NCBI GenBank assembly: GCA_022822325.1
Contig: JAJEBW010000025.1
Coordinates: 113,645 to 177,644, forward strand
Source of the DNA: Gemmatimonadota bacterium
GTDB taxonomy: Bacteria > Gemmatimonadota > Gemmatimonadetes > Longimicrobiales > Gaopeijiaceae
DNA length: 64,000 nucleotides
Direction of reading: 5' to 3'
Positions 39,711-48,000 of this stretch are shown one piece after another; position 1 is the stretch's first letter, and every line of letters starts with the position of its first letter. Position numbers and translations under genes: made by a program. Below the pieces are notes generated by a model. The model had not been told where the DNA came from. It saw only the letters and a program-made list of their open reading frames with translations, and made no database searches.

Positions 39711-40129
39711 GGGGTTCCCTCCATGGATGCGGGATGCGCTCTGCCGGTCCCGGGCGGGTGCGGGAAACCAGGATTACGGGCCGGCGGCGGGGCCCCGGGA
39801 ATCCGCGCCGGACGGCTGGCCCGTGGTGCGGCTGGTCCATAATATAGCCTGCGGGCGGGCGTGGACTGTCCGGCCGGGCTGCCAAGGGGTCGCGAATCCG
39901 AAATGGCCCCGGCGCTCGTCCCGCTCCGCGACGCGCGCTGCATCGTGCCGCGCCCTGCAACGATGTGGTATCTTGGAAGATGGGCTGGCAAGGATCGTGC
40001 GGCGAACCCGGTCCCGGCAGCGTTCGTTCCTGTGGGGTTCGGCGCCCGGCCCGCCTTCCCTTCCCTCCCTTGCCTCCCCCCCTTCCACCCTGTCCGGCCC
40101 GGCTCCCCTTCCTCACCCGGATTCCCGTC
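39711..40129. other. Divergent intergenic region upstream of yebC and the plug-domain gene
   Basis: 419 bp that must hold the promoters for yebC (leftward) and the plug-domain gene (rightward). An AT-rich core at 39838-39846 (CATAATATA) could serve as a -10 on either strand, but no good -35 stands at the right distance. CATCGT and ACGATG (about 39940-39965) form a spaced dyad. No gene is seen. Confidence 0.5.
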
Positions 40130-41560
40130 ATGCTCCTTCCCATCCTCCGGCTTCCGGCCAGTTCGCGACTTCGGCGTCCTGTCGCGCGGATCGCCCTCCC
40201 GGCGTTCGGATCGCGTTGGCGGGCCGTGGCGGCGGCGATGGTCGCGGTCCTGCTCGGCGGGGGCGGCGCGGGGGGGGCGGGGGCGCAGGACGGGGGAAGC
40301 GGAACGGTGGTCGGGCTCGTCTTCGACAGCACCGCGAGCGCGCCGTTGGCGGGGGCCCGGGTGGCCGTGATGGGGACGAGCGTCGTTGTCGATGCCGACG
40401 AGAGCGGGCAGTTCCGGCTGGACGAGGTGCCGGCCGGGACGCAGACGCTGATCTTCTTCCATGAGCGGCTGGGCGCGCTCGGGGTGGGGGGGACGCCGCT
40501 CGAGATTCTGGTGCGCGACGGGGCGGTGAGCGAGGCCTATCTCTCGGTGCCGTCCCGGGCGACGCTGCTGGCGGGGTGGTGCTCGGCGGAGGCGGGAGAG
40601 GGCGACACCTCCGTCGGGGGAATCGTGACCGACGCGGTGACGGGCGTGCCCCTTCCCCGGGCCCGGGTCATCGCTTTCGGCGAGGCGACGGGGCTTCTGC
40701 AGCGGCGGCGGGTGCTGCGCGAGGCGAGAACCGGCAACAACGGCGAGTACCGGCTCTGCCACCTGGATTCCTCCCAGCCGCTGGAGGTCGTCGTGGCCTT
40801 CGGGAACGGCGAACCGGTCCCCCTGGAGATCACCCGCGCGGGACCGCAGATCGCCGACCTTTCGATTCGCATCTCGGATCCGGTCACCATCACCGGTTCG
40901 GTCCTGGACCACGCCACCGGCAGCCCGATCCCCGGAGCGCACGTCCGCCTGATCGGCTCCAGCCACGCCGAGTTCGCCGATTCCCTGGGACGCTTCGGCT
41001 TCGCCGGGGTGCCGCCCGGCCGCCAGATCATCGAGACCAGCGTCATCGGCTACGCCACCCGCCTCGATTCGCTGACCGCATTCAGCAACGAGGCGCTGGG
41101 GATCGAGATCCGCCTCGCCACCGAAGCGATCGCCCTCGCCCCCCTGGTCGTCACCGGCCGCCGCAGCCCCTATATGTTCTCCACTGTCGGCACCCGCTTC
41201 CGGGGACTCACCGAGGCCCGGGTCGACTCGATCATCCACCGCGTCACCAGCTTCCCGGCCCTGGCGCGCGAGGCCCGCGTTCCCGGCGTCCAGATCCGCG
41301 AGACGATGATCCCCAATGCCTTCGGCGACCCCCAGTGGGGCGTGTGCATCGAGATGCAGCGCGGACGCGGCGTGGACCCCAACACCTGCAACATGGTGGA
41401 GGTGCGCATCAACGACGGTCCGGTCCCCGAGGCCAGCTTCTTCCTCATGGAGCTCAATCCGCAGGATGTGCGCCGCATCCAGTTCATCGCGCCGATGGAC
41501 GCGGGGCTGCTGTATGGCGATCGCGGCGCGAATGGAGTGCTGCTGATCTATACGCGGTAG
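40130..41560 (+). CDS. Carboxypeptidase-regulatory-like repeats plus TonB plug domain, no barrel
   Basis: 476 residues: basic N-terminus and signal-like helix (AVAAAMVAVLLGGGGAGGAG then AQ), three Ig-like regulatory repeats (GLVFDSTASAPLAGARVAVM, GIVTDAVTGVPLPRARVIAF, GSVLDHATGSPIPGAHVRLI) and a terminal TonB-receptor plug that ends LLYGDRGANGVLLIYTR. The transmembrane barrel of TonB-dependent transporters is absent and the gene ends cleanly. It is probably a periplasmic or outer-membrane-associated partner protein; its role is unknown. A shorter start at the signal helix is possible. Confidence 0.82.
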   Translation: MLLPILRLPASSRLRRPVARIALPAFGSRWRAVAAAMVAVLLGGGGAGGAGAQDGGSGTVVGLVFDSTASAPLAGARVAVMGTSVVVDADESGQFRLDEVPAGTQTLIFFHERLGALGVGGTPLEILVRDGAVSEAYLSVPSRATLLAGWCSAEAGEGDTSVGGIVTDAVTGVPLPRARVIAFGEATGLLQRRRVLREARTGNNGEYRLCHLDSSQPLEVVVAFGNGEPVPLEITRAGPQIADLSIRISDPVTITGSVLDHATGSPIPGAHVRLIGSSHAEFADSLGRFGFAGVPPGRQIIETSVIGYATRLDSLTAFSNEALGIEIRLATEAIALAPLVVTGRRSPYMFSTVGTRFRGLTEARVDSIIHRVTSFPALAREARVPGVQIRETMIPNAFGDPQWGVCIEMQRGRGVDPNTCNMVEVRINDGPVPEASFFLMELNPQDVRRIQFIAPMDAGLLYGDRGANGVLLIYTR

Positions 41561-41599
41561 AGGACCGGGGCTGGAGGGAGCGGGCGGCCATCCCCGCGC

Positions 41600-41637
41600 A
41601 CTGGCTGAAGCGCCCGGGACTGGCTGAAGCGCCCGGG
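41600..41637. repeat. Tandem duplication of 19 bp
   Basis: ACTGGCTGAAGCGCCCGGG occurs twice head to tail (41600-41618 and 41619-41637) in the 84-bp gap between two convergent genes. It looks like a local slippage duplication. Confidence 0.85.
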
Positions 41638-41645
41638 CAGGCGCT
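41628..41645. terminator. Stem-loop between convergent genes
   Basis: AGCGCC and GGCGCT form a perfect 6-bp stem around CGGGCA, touching the last base of the beta-propeller copy 2 stop. Its position suits a bidirectional terminator; there is no T-tract. Confidence 0.4.
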
Positions 41646-42958
41646 CATGGATCGCGCGGATATTCCGTCCCCACCCGCCGCACCACCACCCTCGCCACGT
41701 CGAGTTCGCCAAGCTCGATGAACGCCGCCACCCCGTCCGGCCCGAATGCATCCGGCATCGGAATGGCGCCGCTCGCGTAGGTGCCCAGGTATTCTCCAGC
41801 CGCCGTCAGGATATCGATCGGTCCGTCGCTCCCGGGCTCTTCGCCCCGGCGCTGCACCCAGATGCGTCCGTCCCAGCTTGTGGCCAGAGCGCGGATCACG
41901 GGAATCTCGCGGTAGAATCGCTCCCGGAGCTCGAAGGCGCCCGAAAGTCGCGGCGCGGCGTTGCCCCCCCGGTCTGGCCCCCGCACGAGAAGCATCGAGC
42001 GCTCGCGGGCAGCGGCGCTCCGTTCGCCATACTCCCTTGCGACCTCGGGGGTAACCGGCTCGGGCTCGAAGGGCCGCCTCAGGATGCGCGCGACCTCCGT
42101 TGCGCCCGGCGGGGTAATCTTCAGGGCGTAGGCGGAGGAATCGGAGTGAACGACGGCGCCGTCGGGAAGAACGCCCACCAGGAGAGGGGGTTCGAAGACG
42201 GCGGGGAGACTCATGCGGTTCAGCATGTCGCGGATCTCGGGCGAAGAGCCGGGCGCCATGTCGTTCAGATGGCTGCGCGAAGGCATCCATCCGCCGACGA
42301 CGGTGTCGACGCGCGCAACCTGGCCTTCGAATCCCACCCGCCGAACCGGACGGACGCCGGGTCCAGCCGCCGGGCCGCTGCGGGAGACGGTCATCTCCAT
42401 GCTCATGCGTCCGTCGAAGTTGCCGGCGAAGACGGCGCCGCCCCGGGGATCGGGCACCATATCGGTCGCCGCGACGATGCCGCCCGGTCCGTCGCCGGCC
42501 CGCACCATGCGCACAAAGGCTCCGGCGTCGTCGAAGATGTGGTAGCCGCGGTGCCCGAGATCGCTCGCAACGGTGGTTCCGTCCCGGAGCACGGCGAAAG
42601 CCGCGGGACGAATGAACTCGCCGGGGCCGCCACCCCACGAACCGAACCGGCGCAGAAACCGCCCGGCCGCGTCAAAGACCAGAATCCGCAGATTGCCCGA
42701 CCCCAGCAGGCTCGGGGTCCCGTCGAACACATACAGATTGCCCTCTCCGTCGAAGGCCACCTGGCTCACCTCGCCGAACATCTCCCAGGGCTCTCCGTCG
42801 AAAACGCCGACGCGGAAGAGTTCATCGAAGTCAGCTTCGAGGGGGCGGTCGCGACCCGGAAGCTCGATCGCCTCCTGCGCCCGCAGAGCAGGGCTCAGCG
42901 CCAGGAGTCCGCCCAGAAGCGCGCACCGAGCGACCCGCTGCCACTGGCGCCTGGACAT
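41645..42958 (-). CDS. Exported six-bladed beta-propeller protein, copy 2
   Basis: 437 residues: signal peptide (RCALLGGLLALSPALRAQ) and propeller blades (VSQVAFDGEGNLYVFDG, LRILVFDAAGRFLRRFGSWG, GPGEFIRPAAFAVLRDGTTV). It is a close paralogue of copy 1 (35140-36444), collinear along its length, so the two arose by duplication. Start chosen at 42958, with GGAGC upstream and the signal peptide directly after. Ligand unknown. Confidence 0.85.
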   Translation of the reverse strand: MSRRQWQRVARCALLGGLLALSPALRAQEAIELPGRDRPLEADFDELFRVGVFDGEPWEMFGEVSQVAFDGEGNLYVFDGTPSLLGSGNLRILVFDAAGRFLRRFGSWGGGPGEFIRPAAFAVLRDGTTVASDLGHRGYHIFDDAGAFVRMVRAGDGPGGIVAATDMVPDPRGGAVFAGNFDGRMSMEMTVSRSGPAAGPGVRPVRRVGFEGQVARVDTVVGGWMPSRSHLNDMAPGSSPEIRDMLNRMSLPAVFEPPLLVGVLPDGAVVHSDSSAYALKITPPGATEVARILRRPFEPEPVTPEVAREYGERSAAARERSMLLVRGPDRGGNAAPRLSGAFELRERFYREIPVIRALATSWDGRIWVQRRGEEPGSDGPIDILTAAGEYLGTYASGAIPMPDAFGPDGVAAFIELGELDVARVVVRRVGTEYPRDP

Positions 42959-43094
42959 CGCAAAGCTCCTGCGCTCCGGCGCCCGACCGACTCTACGCTT
43001 CCCCATGGCCGACCCGATCGGCTCCCTTTCGTTCACGAACATCGTCAAGGCCATGCACGAACATCATGCAGAGAACGAAGCCGCGTCGGCCCTC

Positions 43095-45200
43095 CTACTC
43101 CCGCTCCGCGGCCTCCGCCACAATCTTCGCCACCCGCATCGGGGGGACCACGTCGTAGCCCAGCATCTTGCGGCGGTGATGGCCGCGGCCCTGGGTGATC
43201 GAGCGCAGCGCGGAGGCGTACTTGTACAGTTCCGCTTCCGCCACCACGGCGCGAATCACGGTATTGCCCCCCAATGGGTCCATGCCGAGCACGCGCGCCG
43301 AGCGGCCGTTGAGGTCGCCCATGATGTCGCCCACATATTCGTCGGGGGCGGTGACCTTGACCTCGATCATCGGTTCCAGGAGGACGGGTTTCGCCTTTTC
43401 GGCCACATTCCGGAAGGCGTAGGAGCCCGCGACCTTGAAGGCGATGTCCGACGAGTCCACCGAGTGGTAGGAGCCGTCGTAGCACTCGGCCTCGAAATCG
43501 ACCAGGGGATAGCCGGCAACCACGCCGCTCGCCGCCGCCTCCTGGATTCCGCGGTCCACCGAGGGCACGTACTTCGTCGGGATCACCCCGCCCTTGATCG
43601 AGCTGACGAACTCGTAGCCCTCGCCGCGCTCGCGCGGACGCAGCCGCACCCAGCAGTCGCCGAACTGGCCTCGTCCTCCCGTCTGCTTCTTGAAGCGTCC
43701 CTGCCCCTGGGCCTCCGCCGTGATCGTCTCGCGGTAGGCGATTCGGGGCGTCTCGGTCTCGACCGACACTCCGTACTTCCGCTTCAGCCGCTCGAACTGG
43801 ACCAGGAAGTGCAGCTCGCCCATCCCGCGCGCGATCGTCTGCCGGAGCTCGGGATTGAACTCCGAGGTGAAGGTGGGATCCTCGTCGTGGAGCCGGCCCA
43901 GCGCCTCGCCCATCTTGTCCTCGTCGGCGCGGGTGGCGCCATGGACCGCGATCGAGATGTCGGGGCTGGGGAAGTGGATTCCTTCGAGCACGACGTCCGT
44001 TCCCGGCGCGGCCAGGGTGTCGTTGGTGCCGGTGGACTTGAGCTTGGCGACGACGCCGATGTCGCCCGGGTAGAGCGCCTCGACCTCGACCCGTTCGCGC
44101 GCCTGGGGAATCGCGAGGTGATTGATTCGCTCGGACGCGCCCCGGACCGTGTTGCGCAGCTCGGAGCCGTTGGCGATCATCCCGGAATAGACGCGGAAGA
44201 GCGACAGCTCCCCCACATGAGGTTCGGTGCTGGTCTTGAAGACGAGGGCGGTGGCAACCTCGTCGGGGGCCGCGCGCAGCTCGACCTCGTCGCCGTTCGC
44301 CGACTGCGCCGCGATCGCTCCCGCGCTGGCCGGGTGCGGCGCAAGATCCACGATCCCCTGCAGGAGGGCGCGCACCCCGAAGGACTGCTCGGCGGCCCCG
44401 CAGAAGACCGGTACGACCTCCCCCTCGGCCATCGCCCCGGCCAGCGCCGCCATCAGCTCCGGGATGGGAATCTCCTCCCCCTCCAGGTAGCGGTCCAGCA
44501 GCTCCTCGTCGGTGGTGGCGAGCGTCTCCATGAGCTCGGTGGTCCATTCCTCGACCGCGTCCGCCACCTCGTCGGGCACCGGTCCCTCGTCGAATTCGCC
44601 GGTCATCGTGCCGTCGCGATAGATGCGGGCCTTCCCCGCGAACAGATCGACCACGCCGCGGAAGCTCCCTGCCGCCCCGATCGGCACCTGCACCGGAACG
44701 GCCCCCGGCGCCAGCTTCTCGCGCAGCTCGCCGACCGCCTCCTCGAAGTTGGCGTGGGCCTTGTCCATCATCGAGATGAAGACCATGCGCGGCAGCTCGC
44801 GGCGATCGCAGACCCCCCAGAGCATCTCCGTCCCGACCTCGACCCCGGCGGCGGCTCCGACCGTCACGAGCGCGGCCTCGGCCACCCGAATCGCGGCGGT
44901 CGCCTCGCCGATGAAGTCCATGTAGCCCGGCGTGTCCAGGAAGTTGATGCGCGTGTCGTCGTGAACGGCGTGCGCCACCGTGACCTCCAGCGACATGCCG
45001 TGGGATTTCTCCTCCGGGGTCGTCATGGTGAGGGCCGTGCCTTCCCCGACCCTGCCCCTTCGCCGCGAGCTCCCGGAGGCGAAGCAGAGCGCGTCGATCA
45101 GGGTGGTCTTGCCCGAACCGCCGTGCCCGAGGACCACCACATTGCGAAGATTGTCGGTCTTGAAGATTCCGTTGGTCTTGAAGGACTTGGCCTGAGCCAT
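43095..45200 (-). CDS. Elongation factor G paralogue (FusA2-type)
   Basis: 701 residues with the EF-G domain order. The GTPase region has P-loop GHGGSGKTTL, switch-like TPEEKSHGMSLEV and DTPGYMDF. Domain IV is marked by GGRGQFGD and the C-terminus by GDIMGDLNGRSARVLGMD. The G4 motif that normally reads NKMD is SMMD here (FISMMDKAHANF), losing the Asn and Lys that contact guanine. It is probably not the housekeeping translocase. Start at 45200; the frame upstream is open but unrelated. Confidence 0.9.
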   Translation of the reverse strand: MAQAKSFKTNGIFKTDNLRNVVVLGHGGSGKTTLIDALCFASGSSRRRGRVGEGTALTMTTPEEKSHGMSLEVTVAHAVHDDTRINFLDTPGYMDFIGEATAAIRVAEAALVTVGAAAGVEVGTEMLWGVCDRRELPRMVFISMMDKAHANFEEAVGELREKLAPGAVPVQVPIGAAGSFRGVVDLFAGKARIYRDGTMTGEFDEGPVPDEVADAVEEWTTELMETLATTDEELLDRYLEGEEIPIPELMAALAGAMAEGEVVPVFCGAAEQSFGVRALLQGIVDLAPHPASAGAIAAQSANGDEVELRAAPDEVATALVFKTSTEPHVGELSLFRVYSGMIANGSELRNTVRGASERINHLAIPQARERVEVEALYPGDIGVVAKLKSTGTNDTLAAPGTDVVLEGIHFPSPDISIAVHGATRADEDKMGEALGRLHDEDPTFTSEFNPELRQTIARGMGELHFLVQFERLKRKYGVSVETETPRIAYRETITAEAQGQGRFKKQTGGRGQFGDCWVRLRPRERGEGYEFVSSIKGGVIPTKYVPSVDRGIQEAAASGVVAGYPLVDFEAECYDGSYHSVDSSDIAFKVAGSYAFRNVAEKAKPVLLEPMIEVKVTAPDEYVGDIMGDLNGRSARVLGMDPLGGNTVIRAVVAEAELYKYASALRSITQGRGHHRRKMLGYDVVPPMRVAKIVAEAAERE

Positions 45201-45407
45201 GCCACCCCCCTGCCTGAGTGTCCGCCGGACGCCCGCGCCCAAGCCGCGTCCCGGTGTGCGTGAATGTAGTTGAAGCCCGCCGCTGCGATTCGACGGGCGG
45301 AAGGCCACGGAAGCTAGAAACCGTTCAACGGGGCGGTCAAGGCGGCGGCGCGCTTCCGGCGAAGGACGAGCCCGAAACCCCCGGCGAAGAGACGATCGGC
45401 CGGCCGG

Positions 45408-46406
45408 CTAGTTCGCCCGCGTTCGCCGCGATACCCGGTCCAGCAGCGCGCGCTCCTCGGCGGTGAGGGAATGAATGCCCCGGGCCGAGATCTTGTCGAG
45501 CACGGCGTCCACCCGGTCGAGCTCTTCGTGGGCGGCCCGGCCCGTGGGCGGCGGCTTCCTGCGCGCGAGGTCGATGGGCTGGACCGGCGATTCCCCCTTC
45601 CGGGTTCCGCGAGTCCTCCACCGCCCGATGCGGCCCGCGCCCTTCCAGAGGGGGACCGGTCGAATGCCGCGGCCGGTTCGTCTTCCGCCCTTTGCGGCCG
45701 CCCTCCCGGAGGGGGCCCGGCGGCGACGATTCCCCGACTGCGACGCCCCCGACGATCCCAACTCGCCCAGACCGGCGAAGCGCATGAGAAGGAATCCGGC
45801 CGCGGCGCCCCCCAGATGCGCCAGATGCGCCACGCCATCCCGCTCGGGCCCGATCGCGCTGACGAGGCTGAGCGCCACCATGAAGCCCGCGATCCACTTC
45901 ATCCGCACCGGCACCAGCCCCCAGACGTAGGCCTGCACATTGGGCCAGATCATGGCGAAGGAGAGGGTCAGACCGTAGCAGGCCGCCGACGCCCCCACGA
46001 TCGGCACGGTCGAGAAGACGAGACTGAGCAGCGCGCCCGCCAGTCCGCAGATCATGTAGAAGCGGATGAAGACGTTGGATCCCCAGCGCTCCTCCAGCGG
46101 GGGGCCGAAGAAGAAGACGAACAGGAGATTCATCAGGAGGTGGAAGAGGCCGTGGTGAACGAACATGTACGTCACCATGCCCCATGGACGCTGCAGGAAG
46201 CGGCCGGGCGAGAAGGCGAAGAGATCCGCCATGGGGTCGAAGCCGACCAGGACGGTGACCAGGAAGATGGCGGCGTTGGCGATCAGCAGGCGCTTGACCC
46301 AGGGGGTGACGCGGGGCGCTCCGAAACCGGGTCCGCCTGAACCGGGTCCGCCGAAACGCATTCCCCCGAAGCCGCCGGGACGCCCCGGCCTGCCTGCGAA
46401 TCTCAT
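45408..46406 (-). CDS. Rhomboid family intramembrane serine protease
   Basis: 332 residues with six or so membrane helices. The catalytic serine is in VGASAACYGLTLSF and the histidine in VAHLAHLGGAAAGF; VHHGLFHLLMNLLFVFFFGP is the conserved helix 2. The N-terminus is Gly-rich, and the C-terminal 100 residues are basic then helical (ERALLDRVSRRTRAN), resembling the small DUF6576-type extension. The ATG overlaps the ddl stop by 4 bases. Substrate unknown. Confidence 0.9.
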   Translation of the reverse strand: MRFAGRPGRPGGFGGMRFGGPGSGGPGFGAPRVTPWVKRLLIANAAIFLVTVLVGFDPMADLFAFSPGRFLQRPWGMVTYMFVHHGLFHLLMNLLFVFFFGPPLEERWGSNVFIRFYMICGLAGALLSLVFSTVPIVGASAACYGLTLSFAMIWPNVQAYVWGLVPVRMKWIAGFMVALSLVSAIGPERDGVAHLAHLGGAAAGFLLMRFAGLGELGSSGASQSGNRRRRAPSGRAAAKGGRRTGRGIRPVPLWKGAGRIGRWRTRGTRKGESPVQPIDLARRKPPPTGRAAHEELDRVDAVLDKISARGIHSLTAEERALLDRVSRRTRAN

Positions 46407-47512
46407 CCCGCCCCCCGTCCCTTCCACCGGGCCCGCGGCCCCTCGCGATGCCCCAGACGGCAGATCCGGTCGCAAAGTTCGGCGAAGCTCATTCCCGCGG
46501 CGCGGGCGGCCTTGGGCAGCAGGCTGTTGGCCGTCATTCCCGGGAGCGCATTCGCCTCCAGGCACCACGCGGCTCCGGAGTCGTCCACCATGAAATCCAC
46601 CCTCGAGTAGTGCCGCAGTCCAAGCAGACGATGGACCCGGAGCGCGGTCTCCTGCAGGTTGCGGGCCAGATCGTTCGGAATGCGCGCGGGGGCGGTTTCG
46701 ATTGCCATTCCGGGCTGGTACTTGCAGTCGAAGTCGAAGAGTTCGCGCGCGGGCTCGATCTCGACCACCGGCAGCGCGCGGGCCTCCACCCTCCCGGCGC
46801 CGCGGCTTCCCGCCGGCAAAGGTGCGCCGTCCGGCATTGCGCCCTCCAGAATCCCCACCGTGAATTCGCGACCCGCAATGTACCGCTCGCAGAGGACCGC
46901 GTCCCCCCCACCCCCCGCCACCCCAATCGCCGCGGCCACCGCGTCCACCGAGCCGGCGAGGGTCAGCCGCACCGACGATCCCCCCGAGGCCGGCTTCACG
47001 ATCACGGGAAGACCCAACCGCTCCACCGCCCCGGCCGCGCTCGCGGGATTCGTCGCCCATTCGGGGGTGGCCACGCCGCCGCCCCTCAGGAGCCGCTTGG
47101 TCAGCTCCTTGTCCATGGCGAGCGCGCATCCCACCGGACCGCTTCCGGTATAGGCGATCCCGGCCGCGCCCAGGAGCGTCTGGATGGTGCCGTCCTCCCC
47201 CGCGCCCCCATGCAGCGCCAGGAAGGCCACATCGGCCTCGGCCAGCGCCGGACTCCCCGCGATCACCTCGGCGTCCGGCAGCGCCCCCGCTCTCTCCGGC
47301 CGGCGCATCGGCACATCGGCCTGGCCGATCCCCGTCTCGCGAATGCGCCGCTCGGTCTCCGGCGCCAGCGGTCCGCTGGCTGAATCGATCGCCACCACCT
47401 CGTGCCCCGCCGACCTGAGCGCCTGGGCCGCCTCGCAACCGCTCGCCAGCGCCACTCCGCGCTCCTCGGAACTGCCGCCCAGGAGCACAGCCACCCGCAA
47501 GGGCGCACTCAC
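46403..47512 (-). CDS. ddl: D-alanine--D-alanine ligase
   Basis: 369 residues, ATP-grasp fold. Markers: VAVLLGGSSEERGVALASG, LALHGGAGEDGTIQTLL, YTGSGPVGCALAMDK, VIVKPASGGSSVRL and CLEANALPGMTANSLLPKAA. It makes the dipeptide for peptidoglycan precursors. The GTG start overlaps the upstream TonB-domain gene stop by 4 bases; the open frame further upstream is unrelated. Confidence 0.95.
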   Translation of the reverse strand: MSAPLRVAVLLGGSSEERGVALASGCEAAQALRSAGHEVVAIDSASGPLAPETERRIRETGIGQADVPMRRPERAGALPDAEVIAGSPALAEADVAFLALHGGAGEDGTIQTLLGAAGIAYTGSGPVGCALAMDKELTKRLLRGGGVATPEWATNPASAAGAVERLGLPVIVKPASGGSSVRLTLAGSVDAVAAAIGVAGGGGDAVLCERYIAGREFTVGILEGAMPDGAPLPAGSRGAGRVEARALPVVEIEPARELFDFDCKYQPGMAIETAPARIPNDLARNLQETALRVHRLLGLRHYSRVDFMVDDSGAAWCLEANALPGMTANSLLPKAARAAGMSFAELCDRICRLGHREGPRARWKGRGAG

Positions 47513-48000
47513 CGCGTCACCGCGTCGGGTTCGGAATCGGACTCGGGATCGGACGGCGACCCGGGTTGGGCCTGCGACCCCGCTGCGGCCCCGGGGGGGT
47601 TTTTCCGGAAGTGCACCGGCAACCGCACCCAGATTCCCAGGGGTCGGCCGCGCCGCTCGGCAGGCTGGAAGCGCATCGAGCGGGCCCCCTCCACCGCCGC
47701 CGAATCCAGCGCCGGATGCCCGCTGCTCTCGCCCACCATCACGCTGTCGATTCCCCCCTCCGCATTCACGAGCACCCGCAGCAACGTCGTGCCCTCGATG
47801 TCCCGGTTCCACATCTCAAGGGGATACTCGACCGCGCCGCCCTCGGCAAGGGGAACGGGCCCGTCGATTTCCTGCTCCGAGACGCAGGCCAGGACGAGGC
47901 AGGCGGCGGCGATCGTCAGCCGGGGGGACCGGGGGCCCGGCCGCTCGCGAAACTGTCCCGACGTCGATCCATCGGACATCCCACCGATGCCGCTCCTCAC
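47509..48000 (-). CDS. TonB C-terminal domain protein with a lipoprotein-like signal
   Basis: 163 residues. RLTIAAACLVLACVSEQ reads as a signal peptide with a lipobox-like cysteine. A TonB-type C-terminal domain follows (LLRVLVNAEGGIDSVMVGES, LDSAAVEGARSMRFQPAERR), then a Ser/Pro/Asp-rich tail. Classic TonB proteins have an uncleaved membrane anchor and a long Pro-rich spacer; both are missing here. GTG start overlaps the mutS stop. Whether it energises transport is doubtful. Confidence 0.78.
   Translation of the reverse strand: MRSGIGGMSDGSTSGQFRERPGPRSPRLTIAAACLVLACVSEQEIDGPVPLAEGGAVEYPLEMWNRDIEGTTLLRVLVNAEGGIDSVMVGESSGHPALDSAAVEGARSMRFQPAERRGRPLGIWVRLPVHFRKNPPGAAAGSQAQPGSPSDPESDSEPDAVTR

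Noticed and set aside
39838..39846. Promoter at the AT-rich core upstream of yebC
   Set aside because: A good -10-like sequence on both strands, but no -35 at 16-18 bases, so it is left as a comment in the intergenic entry.
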